DNA from: an uncultured beta proteobacterium
GTDB lineage: Bacteria; Pseudomonadota; Gammaproteobacteria; Burkholderiales; Burkholderiaceae_C
Assembly: GCA_903876045.1 (NCBI GenBank)
Contig: CAIQYP010000147.1
Location: forward strand, 1-35,235
Reading direction: 5' to 3'
Length of the DNA: 35,235 nt
The notes under the pieces were generated by a model that was not told the DNA's origin, made no database searches, and was given only the letters and a program-made list of their open reading frames with translations. Positions 1 to 10,533 of the stretch are shown piece after piece. How positions within the stretch are numbered: position 1 is the first letter of the stretch; each line of letters starts with the position of its first letter. The position numbers and the translations under genes are program-made.

Positions 1-55
1 ACCGCAATCACAGCCGTATCTCGGATTAACAAGCCGTCTTATGTCTCTTCGTTAC
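1..55. other. Non-Rho sequence at the window edge, following the premature rho stop
   Basis: On the minus strand this follows directly after the stop codon of the truncated rho frame. Read in all three minus frames it gives nothing resembling the expected Rho continuation (normally GEVxxSTFDEP). The homology break therefore lies at or just after the GEV codons, about 65-70 bases from the edge. The stretch is too short to identify. It could be the end of an inserted element, the 5' end of an intron, or a contig or assembly junction. Confidence 0.4.
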
Positions 56-748
56 TTACTCATCCATCACCTCACCCTTAACCGTACGCTGCATCTCGGT
101 CACTTCTTCTGGGCGTTCATCGATCAGCAACACCATCAGATAGCTCTCTGGATAGTTGGCGGAGATGGCGTGCGCAATGTGCTGCATCATCACCGTTTTG
201 CCGCTCTTGGGCTGCGCCACGATCAGAGCGCGCTGGCCCTTGCCGATGGGCGCAATGATGTCGATGACACGACCTGTGATATTTTCTTCGCCCTTGATGT
301 CCTGCTCCAGACGCATTTGCGATTTGGGAAACAGGGGAGTCAGATTCTCGAACATCACCTTGTGCTTGTTACTCTCGGGCAGGCCACCGTTAACCTTGTC
401 GAGTTTGTTGAGGGCAAAGTAGCGCTCGCCATCCTTGGGCGTACGCACTTCACCTTCGATCATGTCGCCGGTATGCAGATTGAAGCGACGCACCTGGCTC
501 GGGCTGATGTAGATGTCATCTGTGCTGGCGGTATAGCTTGTGTCTGGACTGCGCAGAAAACCAAAACCGTCGGGAAGGATTTCCAGCACGCCATCGGCAA
601 TGATTTGCTCACCGGTACGGGCACGCTTTTTGATGATGGCGAACATCAGCTCCTGCTTGCGCATGCGGCCGGTGTTTTCGATCTCAAGCTCTTCAGCCTG
701 CTTAAGGACTTCCGACACGTGGAGTGCCTTGAGTTCGTTTAAATGCAT
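56..748 (-). CDS. rho: Transcription termination factor Rho, N-terminal part only (interrupted)
   Basis: Rho is a hexameric RNA-dependent ATPase/helicase that terminates transcription. The 230 residues contain the N-terminal helix bundle (about 1-45), the CSD-like primary RNA-binding domain (about 50-120, with DGFGFLRS), the Walker A loop QPKSGKT (about 179-185) and Walker B LMVLLIDE (about 204-211), followed by [16 protein letters not shown]. The frame then reads MDE and stops. The usual protein is about 420 aa, so roughly 190 residues are missing, including the secondary RNA-binding Q and R loops and the arginine finger. As written the product could not be a working motor. The gene lies downstream of trxA, the familiar order, but a strong terminator separates them. 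The N-terminal part is well conserved, without frameshifts, which suggests a recent break or one that is repaired by splicing. It could equally be an assembly artefact at a contig end. Confidence 0.9.
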   Translation of the reverse strand: MHLNELKALHVSEVLKQAEELEIENTGRMRKQELMFAIIKKRARTGEQIIADGVLEILPDGFGFLRSPDTSYTASTDDIYISPSQVRRFNLHTGDMIEGEVRTPKDGERYFALNKLDKVNGGLPESNKHKVMFENLTPLFPKSQMRLEQDIKGEENITGRVIDIIAPIGKGQRALIVAQPKSGKTVMMQHIAHAISANYPESYLMVLLIDERPEEVTEMQRTVKGEVMDE

Positions 749-917
749 GGATTGGGTCCCGTAGGGGGTTGCCGAAATAGTCGGAGGAAAACCGGATTAG
801 TCGAAATTCAGGGGATAAGGGATGAGGCTAGATGGGTTGCTCGGGCCTCAGCGTTCTGCGCCCGTTTGGAGCGCCTGTCCTTCAGTGGTTCAGTGAACTG
901 AGCACAATTATGACAGG
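749..917 (-). promoter_or_regulatory. Leader/promoter region of rho
   Basis: This gene-free stretch lies between the trxA terminator and the rho start codon, so rho must be transcribed from here. It contains a tandem TTCAGTGG/TTCAGTGA at 881-896 and the odd palindrome GTTCAGTGAAC at 888-898. I could not pick out a convincing -35/-10 pair. Autoregulation in the leader is known for rho in E. coli, but nothing here demonstrates it. Confidence 0.35.
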
Positions 918-948
918 AAAAAACGACCGTGCAGCAGTGTCACGGCCG
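918..948 (-). terminator. Rho-independent terminator of trxA
   Basis: Read on the minus strand, CGGCCGTG pairs with CACGGTCG (8 bp, one G-U) around a 9-nt loop and is followed directly by TTTTTT. It begins about 15 bases after the trxA stop codon, so trxA ends here and rho is a separate unit. Confidence 0.8.
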
Positions 949-963
949 TGGTGCTAATTAGCG

Positions 964-1302
964 TTAATGTGCTGCCAGTTGTTCGTCGATAAAGGCGGTC
1001 ATCTGGGCCTTACTCATGGCGCCGACTTTGGTAGCTGCCAACTGACCATCTTTGAACAACATCAGAGTGGGGATACCTCGAATACCGAACTTGGCTGGAA
1101 TGTCGCGGTTTTCGTCCACGTTCATTTTTGCAATCTGGAGCTTGCCAGCATAGTTGGTGGATACCTCGTCCAGAATCGGTGCAATCATTTTGCAAGGTCC
1201 GCACCACTCGGCCCAGTAATCCACCAAAGTGGGCTGGGTTGCTTGCAGAACGTCTGCTTCAAAAGATGCGTCGGTAACGTGTTTGATCAGGTCGCTGGCC
1301 AT
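964..1302 (-). CDS. trxA: Thioredoxin 1
   Basis: This is a small cytoplasmic disulfide reductase that supplies electrons to ribonucleotide reductase, peroxiredoxins and others, and is itself reduced by thioredoxin reductase. The 112-aa product has the canonical active site [10 protein letters not shown] and the cis-proline segment [14 protein letters not shown], and its length is normal for the family. The ORF track extends to 1476, but the extra 58 residues are not thioredoxin-like. ATG at 1302 is preceded by AAAGGAAA at the right distance and begins the family N-terminus [14 protein letters not shown]. Only 45 bp separate this start from the annotated start of the divergent nuclease gene, so the two promoters probably overlap or lie in coding sequence. 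Confidence 0.97.
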   Translation of the reverse strand: MASDLIKHVTDASFEADVLQATQPTLVDYWAEWCGPCKMIAPILDEVSTNYAGKLQIAKMNVDENRDIPAKFGIRGIPTLMLFKDGQLAATKVGAMSKAQMTAFIDEQLAAH

Positions 1303-1347
1303 GGGCTTTCCTTTGGGAGTTTCAGATACAGCTAAAGTTGCGGCATT

Positions 1348-4011
1348 GTGACAGAAACCAAGCTCCCATCTTCCAGTCCATCCTCTATGGAGGGTATAGG
1401 CAAAATCGATGCATCTGGTGGCATTGCTGCCTTTTCCTACGCTGATGACCACCCCGTGATGGCGTTGTGGGTGCACCCGCGAGTCGGTTTTTTATCACGT
1501 CTGCAGGCGGCATTTCAGGCTCGGGAGGCTCATCCTGCACGCACTCTCGTGTTGCTACCCTATGCGCAACTACGACCGCTGGCATCCCGACTTTGGGCCC
1601 AATTTTTTGGAGACGGTTTTTCTCCACAGTTTGAAACCACCATGAACTGGTGTGCCAGTCGGGCCACGTACGTCCCGGCGCCAACAGATATTCGCATGGA
1701 GCGCACCTGGGACATTTTGACGGCGCAGAGCCTGCTAGTGCAGGCCGGTTTGGCGGATCAGCAAGACGCGCTAGCTGGTTTGTTGGTGGATACAGCGCAC
1801 CAATTGGCGCCGCTGGCCGCTGCGTGTGCACCGGCGGCGCGTGCCCAATGGGCACAGCGGGCTCGCGAGTCGGCCGTGCTGGGCATGTCTGGCAGTGCGC
1901 TGAACTGGGAAATAGCCGTGGCGCGCATAGCTGTGGAGTGGGCCGCAATCTCGGGCTACGCCAGCGACATCCTGTTTGAACCCGCTCATTGTCATGATGT
2001 GGATTGCTTGGTGATGGTGCGCGGCATTTCTGAAGATCCTCTGGCCGCGGGATTAAAGCAGGCATGGGCAGAGCGCCTGTTGATATTGCCGCTGCACACG
2101 GCGGATACCGCTGCAGAATTGCCCGCTACGCATGTCGTAGTTGGACTACACGCTTGCCGTGACGCTGAAGATGAGGCACAACGTTGCACGGCGCAAGCTT
2201 TGGCCCATATTGCACAGGGCCGCTTTCCCATTGCACTGGTGTCTTCCGACCGGGTACTGACGCGGCGCGTGCGTGCGCTTCTGGATGGGGAGGGTGTGGC
2301 CATACGCGATGAAAACGGCTGGAAGCTTTCTACAAGTTACGCAGCTGCGGCGTTGATGGCCATGCTGCAGGGTTGCGCATGGAATGCGTCCAGCGACCAG
2401 GTGTTGAACTGGTTGAAAGCCACGCCCGCAGACTTTGTCGGAGACCTGGACGATCTCGAGGCAGTCTTGCGGCGGGAGCAGGTGCGTGACTGGCGCCATG
2501 TCGCATCTTTGTCTCGCATACAGAAGAACGTCGTGCGATTGGCAGTTGTGCAAACGATCAATGACTTGCGCGACGGCAGCAAGGCTTTGCGCACTCTGGC
2601 GCAATGGCTGGGCTGGCTGAGCGGTGCGCTCAATGCTTGTGGGCTGTCGGCGCTCTTGGAAGAGGAGGGGACCGGGCGACAAATTCTGGCAACGCTGCAT
2701 TTGGACGGTGAAGTAGACGCGGTGTCCGATGCGCTACTTTCACAGTCGCTATGGTCTCAGCGGCGCTTTGATCTGGCTGAATTCAGTCAGTGGGTCAATG
2801 AAGCGTTGGAAGGTGAAAGTTTTAAACCACCTTACCCCGAGCAGGAACAGTTGGTGATTTTGCCCATGAGCCAGATGCTCGGCCGCCCATTCGCCGCCGT
2901 GTTGCTGGCCGGTTGCGATGCGGTGCGCCTGCAGTCCGCACCCGAACCCCTGGGGCATTGGACGGTAGCCCAACGCCTGGCGTTGGGACTCCCTGCGCGT
3001 GAAGCCCTGCAGGCCCATTTACTTTCCGCGTGGCAATGCGCTCTGCAGACGCCGGTGCGTGATGTGTTTTGGCGCACAAGTGATGAAACCGGTGAGGCCT
3101 TGTTACCCAGTCCGCTGGTGCAACTCTTGGAACTGTCGCAAACGCAATGCGCGACGGCGGTAGACCCGCGTGTGAAGCGCACCGTGCTCGGTACGCCTTC
3201 TGAACGGCCACAGCCAACAGGTGATTTGTTACCTGTGCCGTACCTCACACAGGGCTCTTACGACGACCTGCGCATGTGCCCTTATCGGTTTTTTGCTATG
3301 CGCCAGTTAGGCCTCAAACAAGTCGACGAGTTGGAGTCGGAAGTCGATAAGCGTGACTTCGGCGTCTGGCTGCATGCGGTGCTGCAGCATTTTCATGTTT
3401 CGGTAGCGGCACAGGATGCAAAAACGCACGAGCAGCGTCAGGCCATGCTGGAAGATGCCAGCCTGACCGTCACCCAGTCCATGGGCTTGCCAGACGGGGA
3501 GTTTTTGCCTTTTGCGGTGTCCTGGCCCGCTGTGGCTTCAGGCTATTTGGAATGGCTGGAAAAGCATGAGAGTCAGGAGGCCGCCACCTACCAAAGTGGT
3601 GAGGTGGATCAAGTGCAGCGGCTGGGTGCCATTGAAATTCGTGGCCGTATCGACCGCATCGATAGTCTTCCTGATGGCCGCGTCATGGTGCTGGACTACA
3701 AGACCGAAAACAGCACCAAAACAAAGGCCCGAGCCAAAGATCCGCTCGAAGATACCCAAATGGCTTTTTATGCCGCTTTGCTGCCACACGACACCTTGCG
3801 CGGTGGCTACATCAATATTTCAGAGAAAAAGACCGAGTGCATCGAGCAGCACGAGATTGTTGAAGCGCGTGATGCCTTGATTGAAGGCATGCTGGGCGAT
3901 TTGCAACGCATTGCCGAAGGAGTGGTGCTGCCTGCCTTGGGCCAGGGAAGCGCTTGTGACTACTGCCAGGCACGGGGTCTTTGTCGCAAAGACTTCTGGG
4001 AGGCAGCATGA
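1348..4011 (+). CDS. AddB-like PD-(D/E)XK nuclease subunit of an AddAB-type recombination complex
   Basis: The likely role is as partner of the next gene in processing double-strand DNA ends for RecA loading. The C-terminal third carries a RecB-family nuclease: [21 protein letters not shown] has the DR.D and LDYK catalytic signature. Four cysteines are placed as in AddB iron-sulfur nucleases, one in MCPYRFF and three in [10 protein letters not shown] near the end. The first 550 residues have no intact Walker A motif, consistent with the inactivated helicase fold of AddB. At 887 aa it is shorter than Bacillus AddB, but similar sizes occur in proteobacteria. The start is uncertain: 1348 is GTG without a clear ribosome-binding site, and an in-frame ATG at 1387 is an alternative. 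The stop overlaps the next start as ATGA. Confidence 0.85.
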   Translation: MTETKLPSSSPSSMEGIGKIDASGGIAAFSYADDHPVMALWVHPRVGFLSRLQAAFQAREAHPARTLVLLPYAQLRPLASRLWAQFFGDGFSPQFETTMNWCASRATYVPAPTDIRMERTWDILTAQSLLVQAGLADQQDALAGLLVDTAHQLAPLAAACAPAARAQWAQRARESAVLGMSGSALNWEIAVARIAVEWAAISGYASDILFEPAHCHDVDCLVMVRGISEDPLAAGLKQAWAERLLILPLHTADTAAELPATHVVVGLHACRDAEDEAQRCTAQALAHIAQGRFPIALVSSDRVLTRRVRALLDGEGVAIRDENGWKLSTSYAAAALMAMLQGCAWNASSDQVLNWLKATPADFVGDLDDLEAVLRREQVRDWRHVASLSRIQKNVVRLAVVQTINDLRDGSKALRTLAQWLGWLSGALNACGLSALLEEEGTGRQILATLHLDGEVDAVSDALLSQSLWSQRRFDLAEFSQWVNEALEGESFKPPYPEQEQLVILPMSQMLGRPFAAVLLAGCDAVRLQSAPEPLGHWTVAQRLALGLPAREALQAHLLSAWQCALQTPVRDVFWRTSDETGEALLPSPLVQLLELSQTQCATAVDPRVKRTVLGTPSERPQPTGDLLPVPYLTQGSYDDLRMCPYRFFAMRQLGLKQVDELESEVDKRDFGVWLHAVLQHFHVSVAAQDAKTHEQRQAMLEDASLTVTQSMGLPDGEFLPFAVSWPAVASGYLEWLEKHESQEAATYQSGEVDQVQRLGAIEIRGRIDRIDSLPDGRVMVLDYKTENSTKTKARAKDPLEDTQMAFYAALLPHDTLRGGYINISEKKTECIEQHEIVEARDALIEGMLGDLQRIAEGVVLPALGQGSACDYCQARGLCRKDFWEAA

Positions 4012-7000
4012 CTTCCCCAGTGGACACAGTAGCTTTTGAACACGATGGCGCGCCGATTGCGCGGGAGCACTTCTACCAGATTGCCTGTGACCCACGTCGC
4101 AGCGTGGCGGTTGAAGCATGCGCTGGCGCCGGCAAGACCTGGATGCTGGTTTCACGCATGGTGCGCGCCCTGTTAGAGGGGTGTGCGCCGCAGGACATTC
4201 TGGCCATTACCTTCACCAAGAAAGCAGCCGGAGAAATGCGCCAGCGCCTGCAGGAGTGGTTGCACGAATTTGCTTCCGCCAGCGACGCCACCTTGCAGTT
4301 AGAGCTTCGCATGCGTGGCATGGCACAGCCTGCCACTGATGCGCAATTGCAAACCTTGCGTGGCTTGCACGCAGCGCTATTGCAATGCGGCAGACCGGTG
4401 CAGGTGCGCACCTTTCACAGCTGGTTTGCCTCGCTACTGCGCAGTGCTCCGTTAGGCGTGATGCATGCGCTGGGTCTGCCCACGGCATATCAATTGCTGG
4501 AAGACGACAAAAAGGCCACGGTCTTGGTATGGCGGCGCTTTCAGACCCGTGTGGCGGCCGATCCGCAAGCGCGCGCCGACTATGCCGACGCAGTGGCCGC
4601 CTTCGGGCGCTTCAATGCCCAAAAGGCGCTTGAGTCTGCGCTTGCCAAAAGAACAGAATTCGCGCTGGCTGATGCGCACGGCATGGTGACTCAGTCGGTG
4701 GATACTTTCGCTAAACAGTTTCCTGACTTTGCAGCCTTTGCCGTACCGGAGGATGCCTTGCGCAGCCCGCAAACACGCGCCATGCTGCAGCGCGCAGCGA
4801 CCGTGCTGGGGCAGCAAAAGGGGGCAACTTGTCAAAAGGCCGCCATTGCGTTGGAGCGAGCGCTGACCGATCAAAACGCTGTTGGCGTCAGCGCTGCACT
4901 GCTGACGCAGAAGGGCGAACCGCGCAAGCTGGGCGACAAATACGCGGGCGTTGACGCCGTGCAGGCAGCGCAGGATTTCTTGCTGCGACTGGGTCAGGTC
5001 CAATTGCAGTTCAGCGCCTGGTTGCACCAGCAACGTATGGCACGGCTTGCACGCGGCCTGTTGGCTGACTACGCCCAACTCAAGCGCGAGCGCGGCTGGA
5101 TCGACATGGGCGATCTGGAGAGCGCTGCGCTACAACTGTTGTCCGACGAGGTGCTGAGCGGCTGGATTCAAGAGCGGCTGGATGCGCGCGTGCGCCATTT
5201 GCTGATTGATGAGTTTCAGGACACCAACCCGCTGCAGTGGCAGGCCTTGCATGCGTGGCTTTCGGGTTACGCCGGCGCCGGTAATGCGCCGGCCGTGTTT
5301 ATTGTGGGCGACCCCAAGCAGAGCATTTATCGTTTCCGTCGTGCTGAGCCGCAGGTGTTTCGCGCCGCCAAAGACTTCGTGAAGTTCGGCTTGGGAGGTG
5401 ACGTTTTAAGCTGCGACCACACCAGGCGCAACGCAAAGGCCATCATTGGCGCCGTCAACGCCGTGATGCTTGAGGCGCAAGAGCAGCAGGAGTTTGATGG
5501 CTTTAGAACCCACAGCACCGAGTCCATTGAAAGCGGTCAGGTGCTGCAATTGCCGCCTATTCCCCAAGCAGCAGCGCCTGCCTCAGAAGCGCGCCAACGC
5601 TGGCGCGATTCCCTGACCGAGCCGCGCTTTGAGGAAGAGGAAAGTCGCAAGGTACTGGAGTGTCGACAGGCCGCACGCTGGCTGCACACCAAACTAAACG
5701 ATGCCACTGGCGCACTGGCGCCTAAAGATGTCATGGTGTTGGCGCGCAAGCGTGCCAGTCTGGGCCTGCTGCAGACTGAATTGGCTGCATTGCAGATACC
5801 GGCCCAGCAGCCTGAAAAAAATGATTTGATGGACTTTGCCGAGGTGCAGGATCTTGTGGCTTTGCTCGACACACTGGTGTCGCCGCGCCATGACATTGCA
5901 CTGGCGCGTGCACTCAAGTCGCCGCTGTTTGGCGTGAGCGACGCGGATTTGGTGCAACTGGTGCTGCAGCTACGGCGCGCGCAGGCCGAGGCGCCGCCCG
6001 TCACACCGCCGTGCTGGATGGAGGTGCTGAAATCTGAGGCGTCATTGCCTGCGTCACTACAGGCGGCAGCACAAAAGCTGCTGCTCTGGCAGGGCTGGGT
6101 GCAGCAACAACCGCCTCACGACGCGCTAAGTGCTATCTATCAAAGCGGAGATGTGCTGGCGCGCTTTGCTGCAGCTGCCCCCGCAAGCATGCGCGCGGGC
6201 GTGGTGGCCAATTTGGTTGCCTTGTTGCACGCCGCGCTGGCGGTGGACGGTGGTCGATACACCACGGCCTACAGTTTTGTACGTGCATTGCGCGCTGGTG
6301 GTAACGCAGCGCCGGTTCGATCTGATAGCGATGCCGTGCGACTGTTGACCATCCACGGCGCCAAGGGGCTGGAGGCGTCGCTGGTGCTGATGCTTGATAC
6401 GGATGCCCGTGAGCCGAACGCACAGACTATGGACGCCCTGGTGGATTGGCCGGGCGAGGATGCCTATCCACGCCGCTTTGTGTTTCTAGCCAGTGAAACC
6501 CATGCCCCTGCGTGCGTGGCAGATGCCCTGGCCACCGAGTTGTCCGCACGCAGTCGGGAAGAACTCAACGCTCTTTATGTGGCACTCACGCGCACGCAGC
6601 ACACCTTAGTGCTCTCCAGCATGCAGCCGCGCAACCCCAATCCGTCAAGCTGGTGGGGCCGGTTGGCGCCGCATGCCCAGGCCCTGGAGCCGGTGCCTGA
6701 TGCGCTCTCCCCGCAGACCACTGCGCAAACAGACGATCCAGGGGGCGGCTCCAAGGGCGCGGCTTCATTCGATTTGCTGGTGCTGCCCGAATTACCAGTG
6801 GAAGCTCGCCTTGGCTCAGTGGTCAAAGCTGCCTCCGCTAGTGACGCCGCAGCGCAGGTTGAACTTGCGCAGGATAGTGATGAAGCCCGCATCGGCAAAG
6901 CCATGCACCGCCTGCTGGAGTGGCTACCGGTGCGCAGTGGTGGTTACGCAGCGCTGGCTGGGGGCCCCATAGGATCCGGTATCCACACGCCACACTGGTC

Positions 7001-7382
7001 CGACGCCCAGCGCGAATCCGTTGCCACACAGTTCATCGTGACCGCGACCCAATTGGCCTTAGCCGTTCAGATGGCTCAGGCCATTGTCACTGGTGCCGGC
7101 GCCTGGGCCTGGGACGCGGACCAGTTGCAATGGCATCACAACGAAGTGCCGATCAGCCGTGGAGGGCGCTTGTTGCGCATCGACCGACTGGTGCAAACGC
7201 GCTCGGGCGGGCTATGGTGGGTTCTCGATTACAAATCCAAGGCCGCGCCTCAAATGGATGCTGATTTGTGTGCTCAACTCCTGGGTTACCGCGCCGCAAT
7301 TGCACAGGCCACTCCGGGCCAGTTGATTCGCGCTGCATTTTTGACGCCGCAGGGCGCGCTGATTGAAGTAAATCCCCTATGA
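4008..7382 (+). CDS. AddA-like UvrD-family helicase/nuclease
   Basis: This is a superfamily 1A helicase with a C-terminal nuclease, acting with the upstream subunit on double-strand breaks. Visible motifs in order: Walker A ACAGAGKT (about 37-44), TFTKKAAGEMR (motif Ia), LLIDEFQDTNPLQW (motif II), GDPKQSIYRFRRAE (motif III), LTIHGAKGLE (motif V) and ALYVALTRTQHTLVL (motif VI). The nuclease domain near the end shows GKAMHRLLEW, LRIDRLV and WWVLDYKS. The 1124-aa product fits AddA or RecB size. The track begins at 3981, but ATG 4008 is preferred: GGGAGG lies just upstream, and the ATGA overlap with the previous stop is typical of translational coupling. I cannot settle the AddA versus RecB name from sequence alone, but no recC or recD is adjacent. 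Confidence 0.88.
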   Translation: MTSPVDTVAFEHDGAPIAREHFYQIACDPRRSVAVEACAGAGKTWMLVSRMVRALLEGCAPQDILAITFTKKAAGEMRQRLQEWLHEFASASDATLQLELRMRGMAQPATDAQLQTLRGLHAALLQCGRPVQVRTFHSWFASLLRSAPLGVMHALGLPTAYQLLEDDKKATVLVWRRFQTRVAADPQARADYADAVAAFGRFNAQKALESALAKRTEFALADAHGMVTQSVDTFAKQFPDFAAFAVPEDALRSPQTRAMLQRAATVLGQQKGATCQKAAIALERALTDQNAVGVSAALLTQKGEPRKLGDKYAGVDAVQAAQDFLLRLGQVQLQFSAWLHQQRMARLARGLLADYAQLKRERGWIDMGDLESAALQLLSDEVLSGWIQERLDARVRHLLIDEFQDTNPLQWQALHAWLSGYAGAGNAPAVFIVGDPKQSIYRFRRAEPQVFRAAKDFVKFGLGGDVLSCDHTRRNAKAIIGAVNAVMLEAQEQQEFDGFRTHSTESIESGQVLQLPPIPQAAAPASEARQRWRDSLTEPRFEEEESRKVLECRQAARWLHTKLNDATGALAPKDVMVLARKRASLGLLQTELAALQIPAQQPEKNDLMDFAEVQDLVALLDTLVSPRHDIALARALKSPLFGVSDADLVQLVLQLRRAQAEAPPVTPPCWMEVLKSEASLPASLQAAAQKLLLWQGWVQQQPPHDALSAIYQSGDVLARFAAAAPASMRAGVVANLVALLHAALAVDGGRYTTAYSFVRALRAGGNAAPVRSDSDAVRLLTIHGAKGLEASLVLMLDTDAREPNAQTMDALVDWPGEDAYPRRFVFLASETHAPACVADALATELSARSREELNALYVALTRTQHTLVLSSMQPRNPNPSSWWGRLAPHAQALEPVPDALSPQTTAQTDDPGGGSKGAASFDLLVLPELPVEARLGSVVKAASASDAAAQVELAQDSDEARIGKAMHRLLEWLPVRSGGYAALAGGPIGSGIHTPHWSDAQRESVATQFIVTATQLALAVQMAQAIVTGAGAWAWDADQLQWHHNEVPISRGGRLLRIDRLVQTRSGGLWWVLDYKSKAAPQMDADLCAQLLGYRAAIAQATPGQLIRAAFLTPQGALIEVNPL

Positions 7383-8635
7383 AACTATCCATTCCCGTTG
7401 CCATCATCGGTGGCGGCCCTGCTGGCCTTATGGCCGCGCAGATACTGGTTGACGCTGGCATCTCCGTGCATTTATTTGATGCCATGCCATCTGTCGGGCG
7501 CAAGTTCTTGCTCGCCGGTAAAGGAGGCCTGAACCTCACCCACTCAGAAGGTGCAGATACCTTTGCCGGACGTTACGGTGCGCGGCGTGATGCTATCGAG
7601 CGGGTGCTGAGCGACTTTGATGCCACGGCTTTGCGTGAATGGGCCCAAAGTCTGGGCATCGAAACGTTTGTCGGTACCTCGGGGCGGGTATTTCCCAAAG
7701 ATATGAAGGCTGCGCCTTTACTTCGCGCCTGGTTGCACCGCCTGCGCCATCCCGCGCAAGGGCCGGGTGTGCAGTTCCATATGCGCCACCGTTGGACGGG
7801 TTGGGGCGAGAACAATAGCCTGCTTTTTGATACGCTCCAAGGTCCCAGTGAGTTTAAAGCTGATGCGGTGGTGCTCGCGCTGGGGGGCGGCAGTTGGGGG
7901 CGATTGGGCTCCAATGGTGCTTGGGTGCCTTTGCTCACGCAAAAAGGTGTGGCAGTGGCCTCGCTTCTGCCATCCAACTGCGGTTTCGATGTGCAGGGAG
8001 GTTGGAGCGAGCATTTCAGGAGCCGCTTTGCCGGTCAGCCTTTCAAGTCGATTGCCATTACGTTGGCGTCGGCTAGCGGTCAAACCTGGCGGAGAAAAGG
8101 AGAATTTGTCGCGACCGAATCTGGCGTGGAGGGAAGCTTGGTGTATGCCGCATCGGCCCAGTTGCGCGATGAGATTATGCGCAATGGCACTGCCACATTT
8201 GCGCTGGACTTGCTACCCGACATGGCAGTTGAAAAAGTGCTGCAAGAAGTTAGTCATCCGCGGGGATCGCGCTCTTTGACCAGCCACCTCAAAAGCCGCC
8301 TGAACCTGGACGGTATCAAGGCCGGCATCCTGCACGAGTTGCTGGACAAGACAGCCATTAACGATCCTGCGCAACTTGCGACAGCGATCAAAGCCTTGCC
8401 CATCACTTTGCAAGCCACGCGTCCAATCGACGAGGCGATCAGCAGTGCCGGCGGTGTGCTGTTTGAGGTGCTGAATGCGGGCCACATGTTGGAGCAACTA
8501 CCCGGCGTGTTTTGTGCTGGAGAAATGCTTGATTGGGAGGCGCCAACTGGTGGTTACCTGCTGCATGCCAGCTTTGCTACTGGGCGCGCGGCGGGGCAGG
8601 GCGTGTTGGAATGGCTACGCCACAACGCTGCTTAG
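7379..8635 (+). CDS. HI0933/BaiN-type FAD-dependent flavoprotein
   Basis: The N-terminus [21 protein letters not shown] is a Rossmann dinucleotide-binding motif. It is followed by [19 protein letters not shown], the signature of the HI0933/YhiN/BaiN flavoprotein family, and the C-terminus has [29 protein letters not shown], the second FAD contact. At 418 aa it matches the subgroup usually annotated as TIGR03862. The physiological substrate is unknown; the family includes a steroid-related flavin reductase and many uncharacterised members. The start codon overlaps the helicase stop (ATGA), so it is the third gene of the addBA operon, with no obvious mechanistic link to DNA repair. Its stop overlaps the stop of the convergent kinase gene. 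Confidence 0.85.
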   Translation: MKLSIPVAIIGGGPAGLMAAQILVDAGISVHLFDAMPSVGRKFLLAGKGGLNLTHSEGADTFAGRYGARRDAIERVLSDFDATALREWAQSLGIETFVGTSGRVFPKDMKAAPLLRAWLHRLRHPAQGPGVQFHMRHRWTGWGENNSLLFDTLQGPSEFKADAVVLALGGGSWGRLGSNGAWVPLLTQKGVAVASLLPSNCGFDVQGGWSEHFRSRFAGQPFKSIAITLASASGQTWRRKGEFVATESGVEGSLVYAASAQLRDEIMRNGTATFALDLLPDMAVEKVLQEVSHPRGSRSLTSHLKSRLNLDGIKAGILHELLDKTAINDPAQLATAIKALPITLQATRPIDEAISSAGGVLFEVLNAGHMLEQLPGVFCAGEMLDWEAPTGGYLLHASFATGRAAGQGVLEWLRHNAA

Positions 8636-10533
8636 GCGCTCGTTACGGAGTCTGCATGCGCTCCGAGGTGTAAGCGTAGTTCATCAGCCTTGAATGGCTT
8701 GGACAAAAACGCGTCCATGCCCGCGAGCTGGCAAGCCTCTCGGTCACTGGCCATGGCGTTGGCAGTCATGGCCACAATGCGCACGCGTTTGCGATGGTTG
8801 GCAGCCTCAAAGGCGCGAATGGCGCGCGTGGCGTCCAGCCCGTCCATCACCGGCATCTGCATGTCCATGAAGATCAGGTCAAAGTCTTGCTGTATTGCAG
8901 CACGGAGGCCTTCTTCACCATTTTTGGCCAGCGTTACATGGTGGCCGGCACGCTCGATCAGGCTGATTGCAAGCTTTTGGTTTATGACGTGATCCTCAAC
9001 CAGCAGCACCCGCAGACATTGGCTTGATGAAGTTTTTGCATCTTGACTAATCTGTTGTACGACAGGGCTCTCAGGCTGCAAGGGAAGCGGTTTGCCGGGC
9101 TTCATTCGAACGGTGAATTCAAAGGTGCTGCCTTGCCCAGGGGTGGATTGCAATTGGATATTACTGCCCATGAGACGAACCAGAGTGTTAGAAATGGTCA
9201 AGCCCAAACCGGTTCCCCCGAAGTTGCGGGTGGTCGAGCTATCCGCTTGTGTGAAGGCTTCAAAAACAGTGAGTTGCTTGTCGGGTCCAATGCCAATGCC
9301 TGTATCACTGACCCAGAACCGGTAGCTGTGGGGCTGGTCCGGCTTGCGCTCCCATCCGACTGTGACGCTGCCCTTGATCGTGAACTTGATCGCGTTTCCA
9401 ACCAGATTTGTCAGCACCTGAAGCAGGCGGTTGGGGTCACCGATAAGGTAGGTGTCCAGCACCCCTGAGGACACGGTGTTCAATTCCAGGCCCTTGGCTT
9501 GAGCGCGCACTCGTAGTGGCGCAAGGCAATGGTTGAACAACTGCTCCAGTTCGAACTCGATGGCATCGAGTTCGACCTTGCCAGCCTCAATTTTGGAAAA
9601 ATCCAGTATTTCGTTGATGATGCCCATCAGCGAAGTTGCGGATGTTTTCACCACCTGCAGCAGTTCTCTTTGCTCCTGGGTCAGCGGTGTGTCCAGCACC
9701 AGATCGGTCATTCCCATGATGCCGTTCATGGGCGTGCGGATTTCGTGGCTAATGGTGGCCAGGAATTCGCTCTTGGCACGGTTGGACTGTTCTGCCTGGT
9801 CCTTGGCTTGTACCAAGTCCTGTACCCGTTGTTTGATGGTGCGTGACATGGTGTTAAAGGCCGCACCCAACTGGCCTAGTTCGTCATCGCCTTCGTTGAC
9901 GGGTGCAGGGCTCAAATTACCTTCGGTCACTTCGTGGCTGGCACGCGTTAAATCGACCAAATGCCGAGTCAGCCACAAACCCAGAATCATCAAAAGCACG
10001 GCTGATAGGAGCAACTCTCCAAGCGCGATCAATGAGCCTTGGCTTATCAAGGCGCGGCGCGCTGCCTGAATGTGCGACAGATCCATGCCCATGTATAAAG
10101 TGCCCAATCGCTGTCCGGACATCAGAACCGGCGTTTGCACATGGTGCACCGGATTGGTCATGCTCAACGATAGTTCAAACCCCGTATCGTTGTTTGGCAA
10201 CTCTTGGTCTTTAGGCCAGCCACTGCTTGCAACCCGGTTATTTTGGGTATCCACGACGACAAGATAGCGAACGCCTTTTTGGCTCAGGCTCTCATCAAGA
10301 ACTGACTGCACCGTTGCATAGTCCCGTTGCGCTAGCGGGGCGATGGTTGCTGCACTCAGAATAGGAGTGATTTGGCGTACATGCTGTTCGACCTGCTCGA
10401 CAAGGTAGCTGTTCATTAGACGCAGACTGTTGCTGACCAATAGCGTCAACATCACTGCCTCAACTACGACTGCAGCCAGCAGAAAGCGCGCGCGCACCGA
10501 ACGCATGCCAAGGCCTATACCGGAAAATTTCAT
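8632..10533 (-). CDS. Membrane hybrid histidine kinase with HAMP, HisKA, HATPase and receiver domains
   Basis: The 633-aa sensor kinase has an N-terminal membrane segment (about 15-35), a periplasmic region of about 130 residues, a second membrane segment (about 165-188) and a HAMP linker (about 190-240). The HisKA box [13 protein letters not shown] has the phospho-acceptor His at about 263. The ATPase domain has N box GNAIKF, G1 DTGIGIG and G2 GGTGLGL. A receiver domain (about 506-625) has phospho-acceptor Asp about 557 in [11 protein letters not shown] and the conserved Lys in SKPF. There is no HPt domain, so phosphate must pass to a separate HPt protein and response regulator, or the receiver may modulate the kinase. 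The start overlaps the stop of the binding-protein gene (ATGA), so they probably form one sensory unit. No DNA-binding regulator is nearby. An in-frame ATG ten codons in is an alternative start. Confidence 0.93.
   Translation of the reverse strand: MKFSGIGLGMRSVRARFLLAAVVVEAVMLTLLVSNSLRLMNSYLVEQVEQHVRQITPILSAATIAPLAQRDYATVQSVLDESLSQKGVRYLVVVDTQNNRVASSGWPKDQELPNNDTGFELSLSMTNPVHHVQTPVLMSGQRLGTLYMGMDLSHIQAARRALISQGSLIALGELLLSAVLLMILGLWLTRHLVDLTRASHEVTEGNLSPAPVNEGDDELGQLGAAFNTMSRTIKQRVQDLVQAKDQAEQSNRAKSEFLATISHEIRTPMNGIMGMTDLVLDTPLTQEQRELLQVVKTSATSLMGIINEILDFSKIEAGKVELDAIEFELEQLFNHCLAPLRVRAQAKGLELNTVSSGVLDTYLIGDPNRLLQVLTNLVGNAIKFTIKGSVTVGWERKPDQPHSYRFWVSDTGIGIGPDKQLTVFEAFTQADSSTTRNFGGTGLGLTISNTLVRLMGSNIQLQSTPGQGSTFEFTVRMKPGKPLPLQPESPVVQQISQDAKTSSSQCLRVLLVEDHVINQKLAISLIERAGHHVTLAKNGEEGLRAAIQQDFDLIFMDMQMPVMDGLDATRAIRAFEAANHRKRVRIVAMTANAMASDREACQLAGMDAFLSKPFKADELRLHLGAHADSVTSA

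Noticed and set aside
41-742. 233-aa plus-strand ORF at the left edge
   Set aside because: It is the exact antisense of rho, which has clear family motifs; the plus product has none.
56-748. An intein as the cause of the rho interruption
   Set aside because: An intein keeps the frame open and starts with Cys, Ser or Ala. Here the frame reads MDE and stops within four codons of the homology break.
881-898. Tandem TTCAGTGG/TTCAGTGA and palindrome GTTCAGTGAAC in the rho leader
   Set aside because: They are too short and imperfect to separate from chance; noted only within the leader entry.
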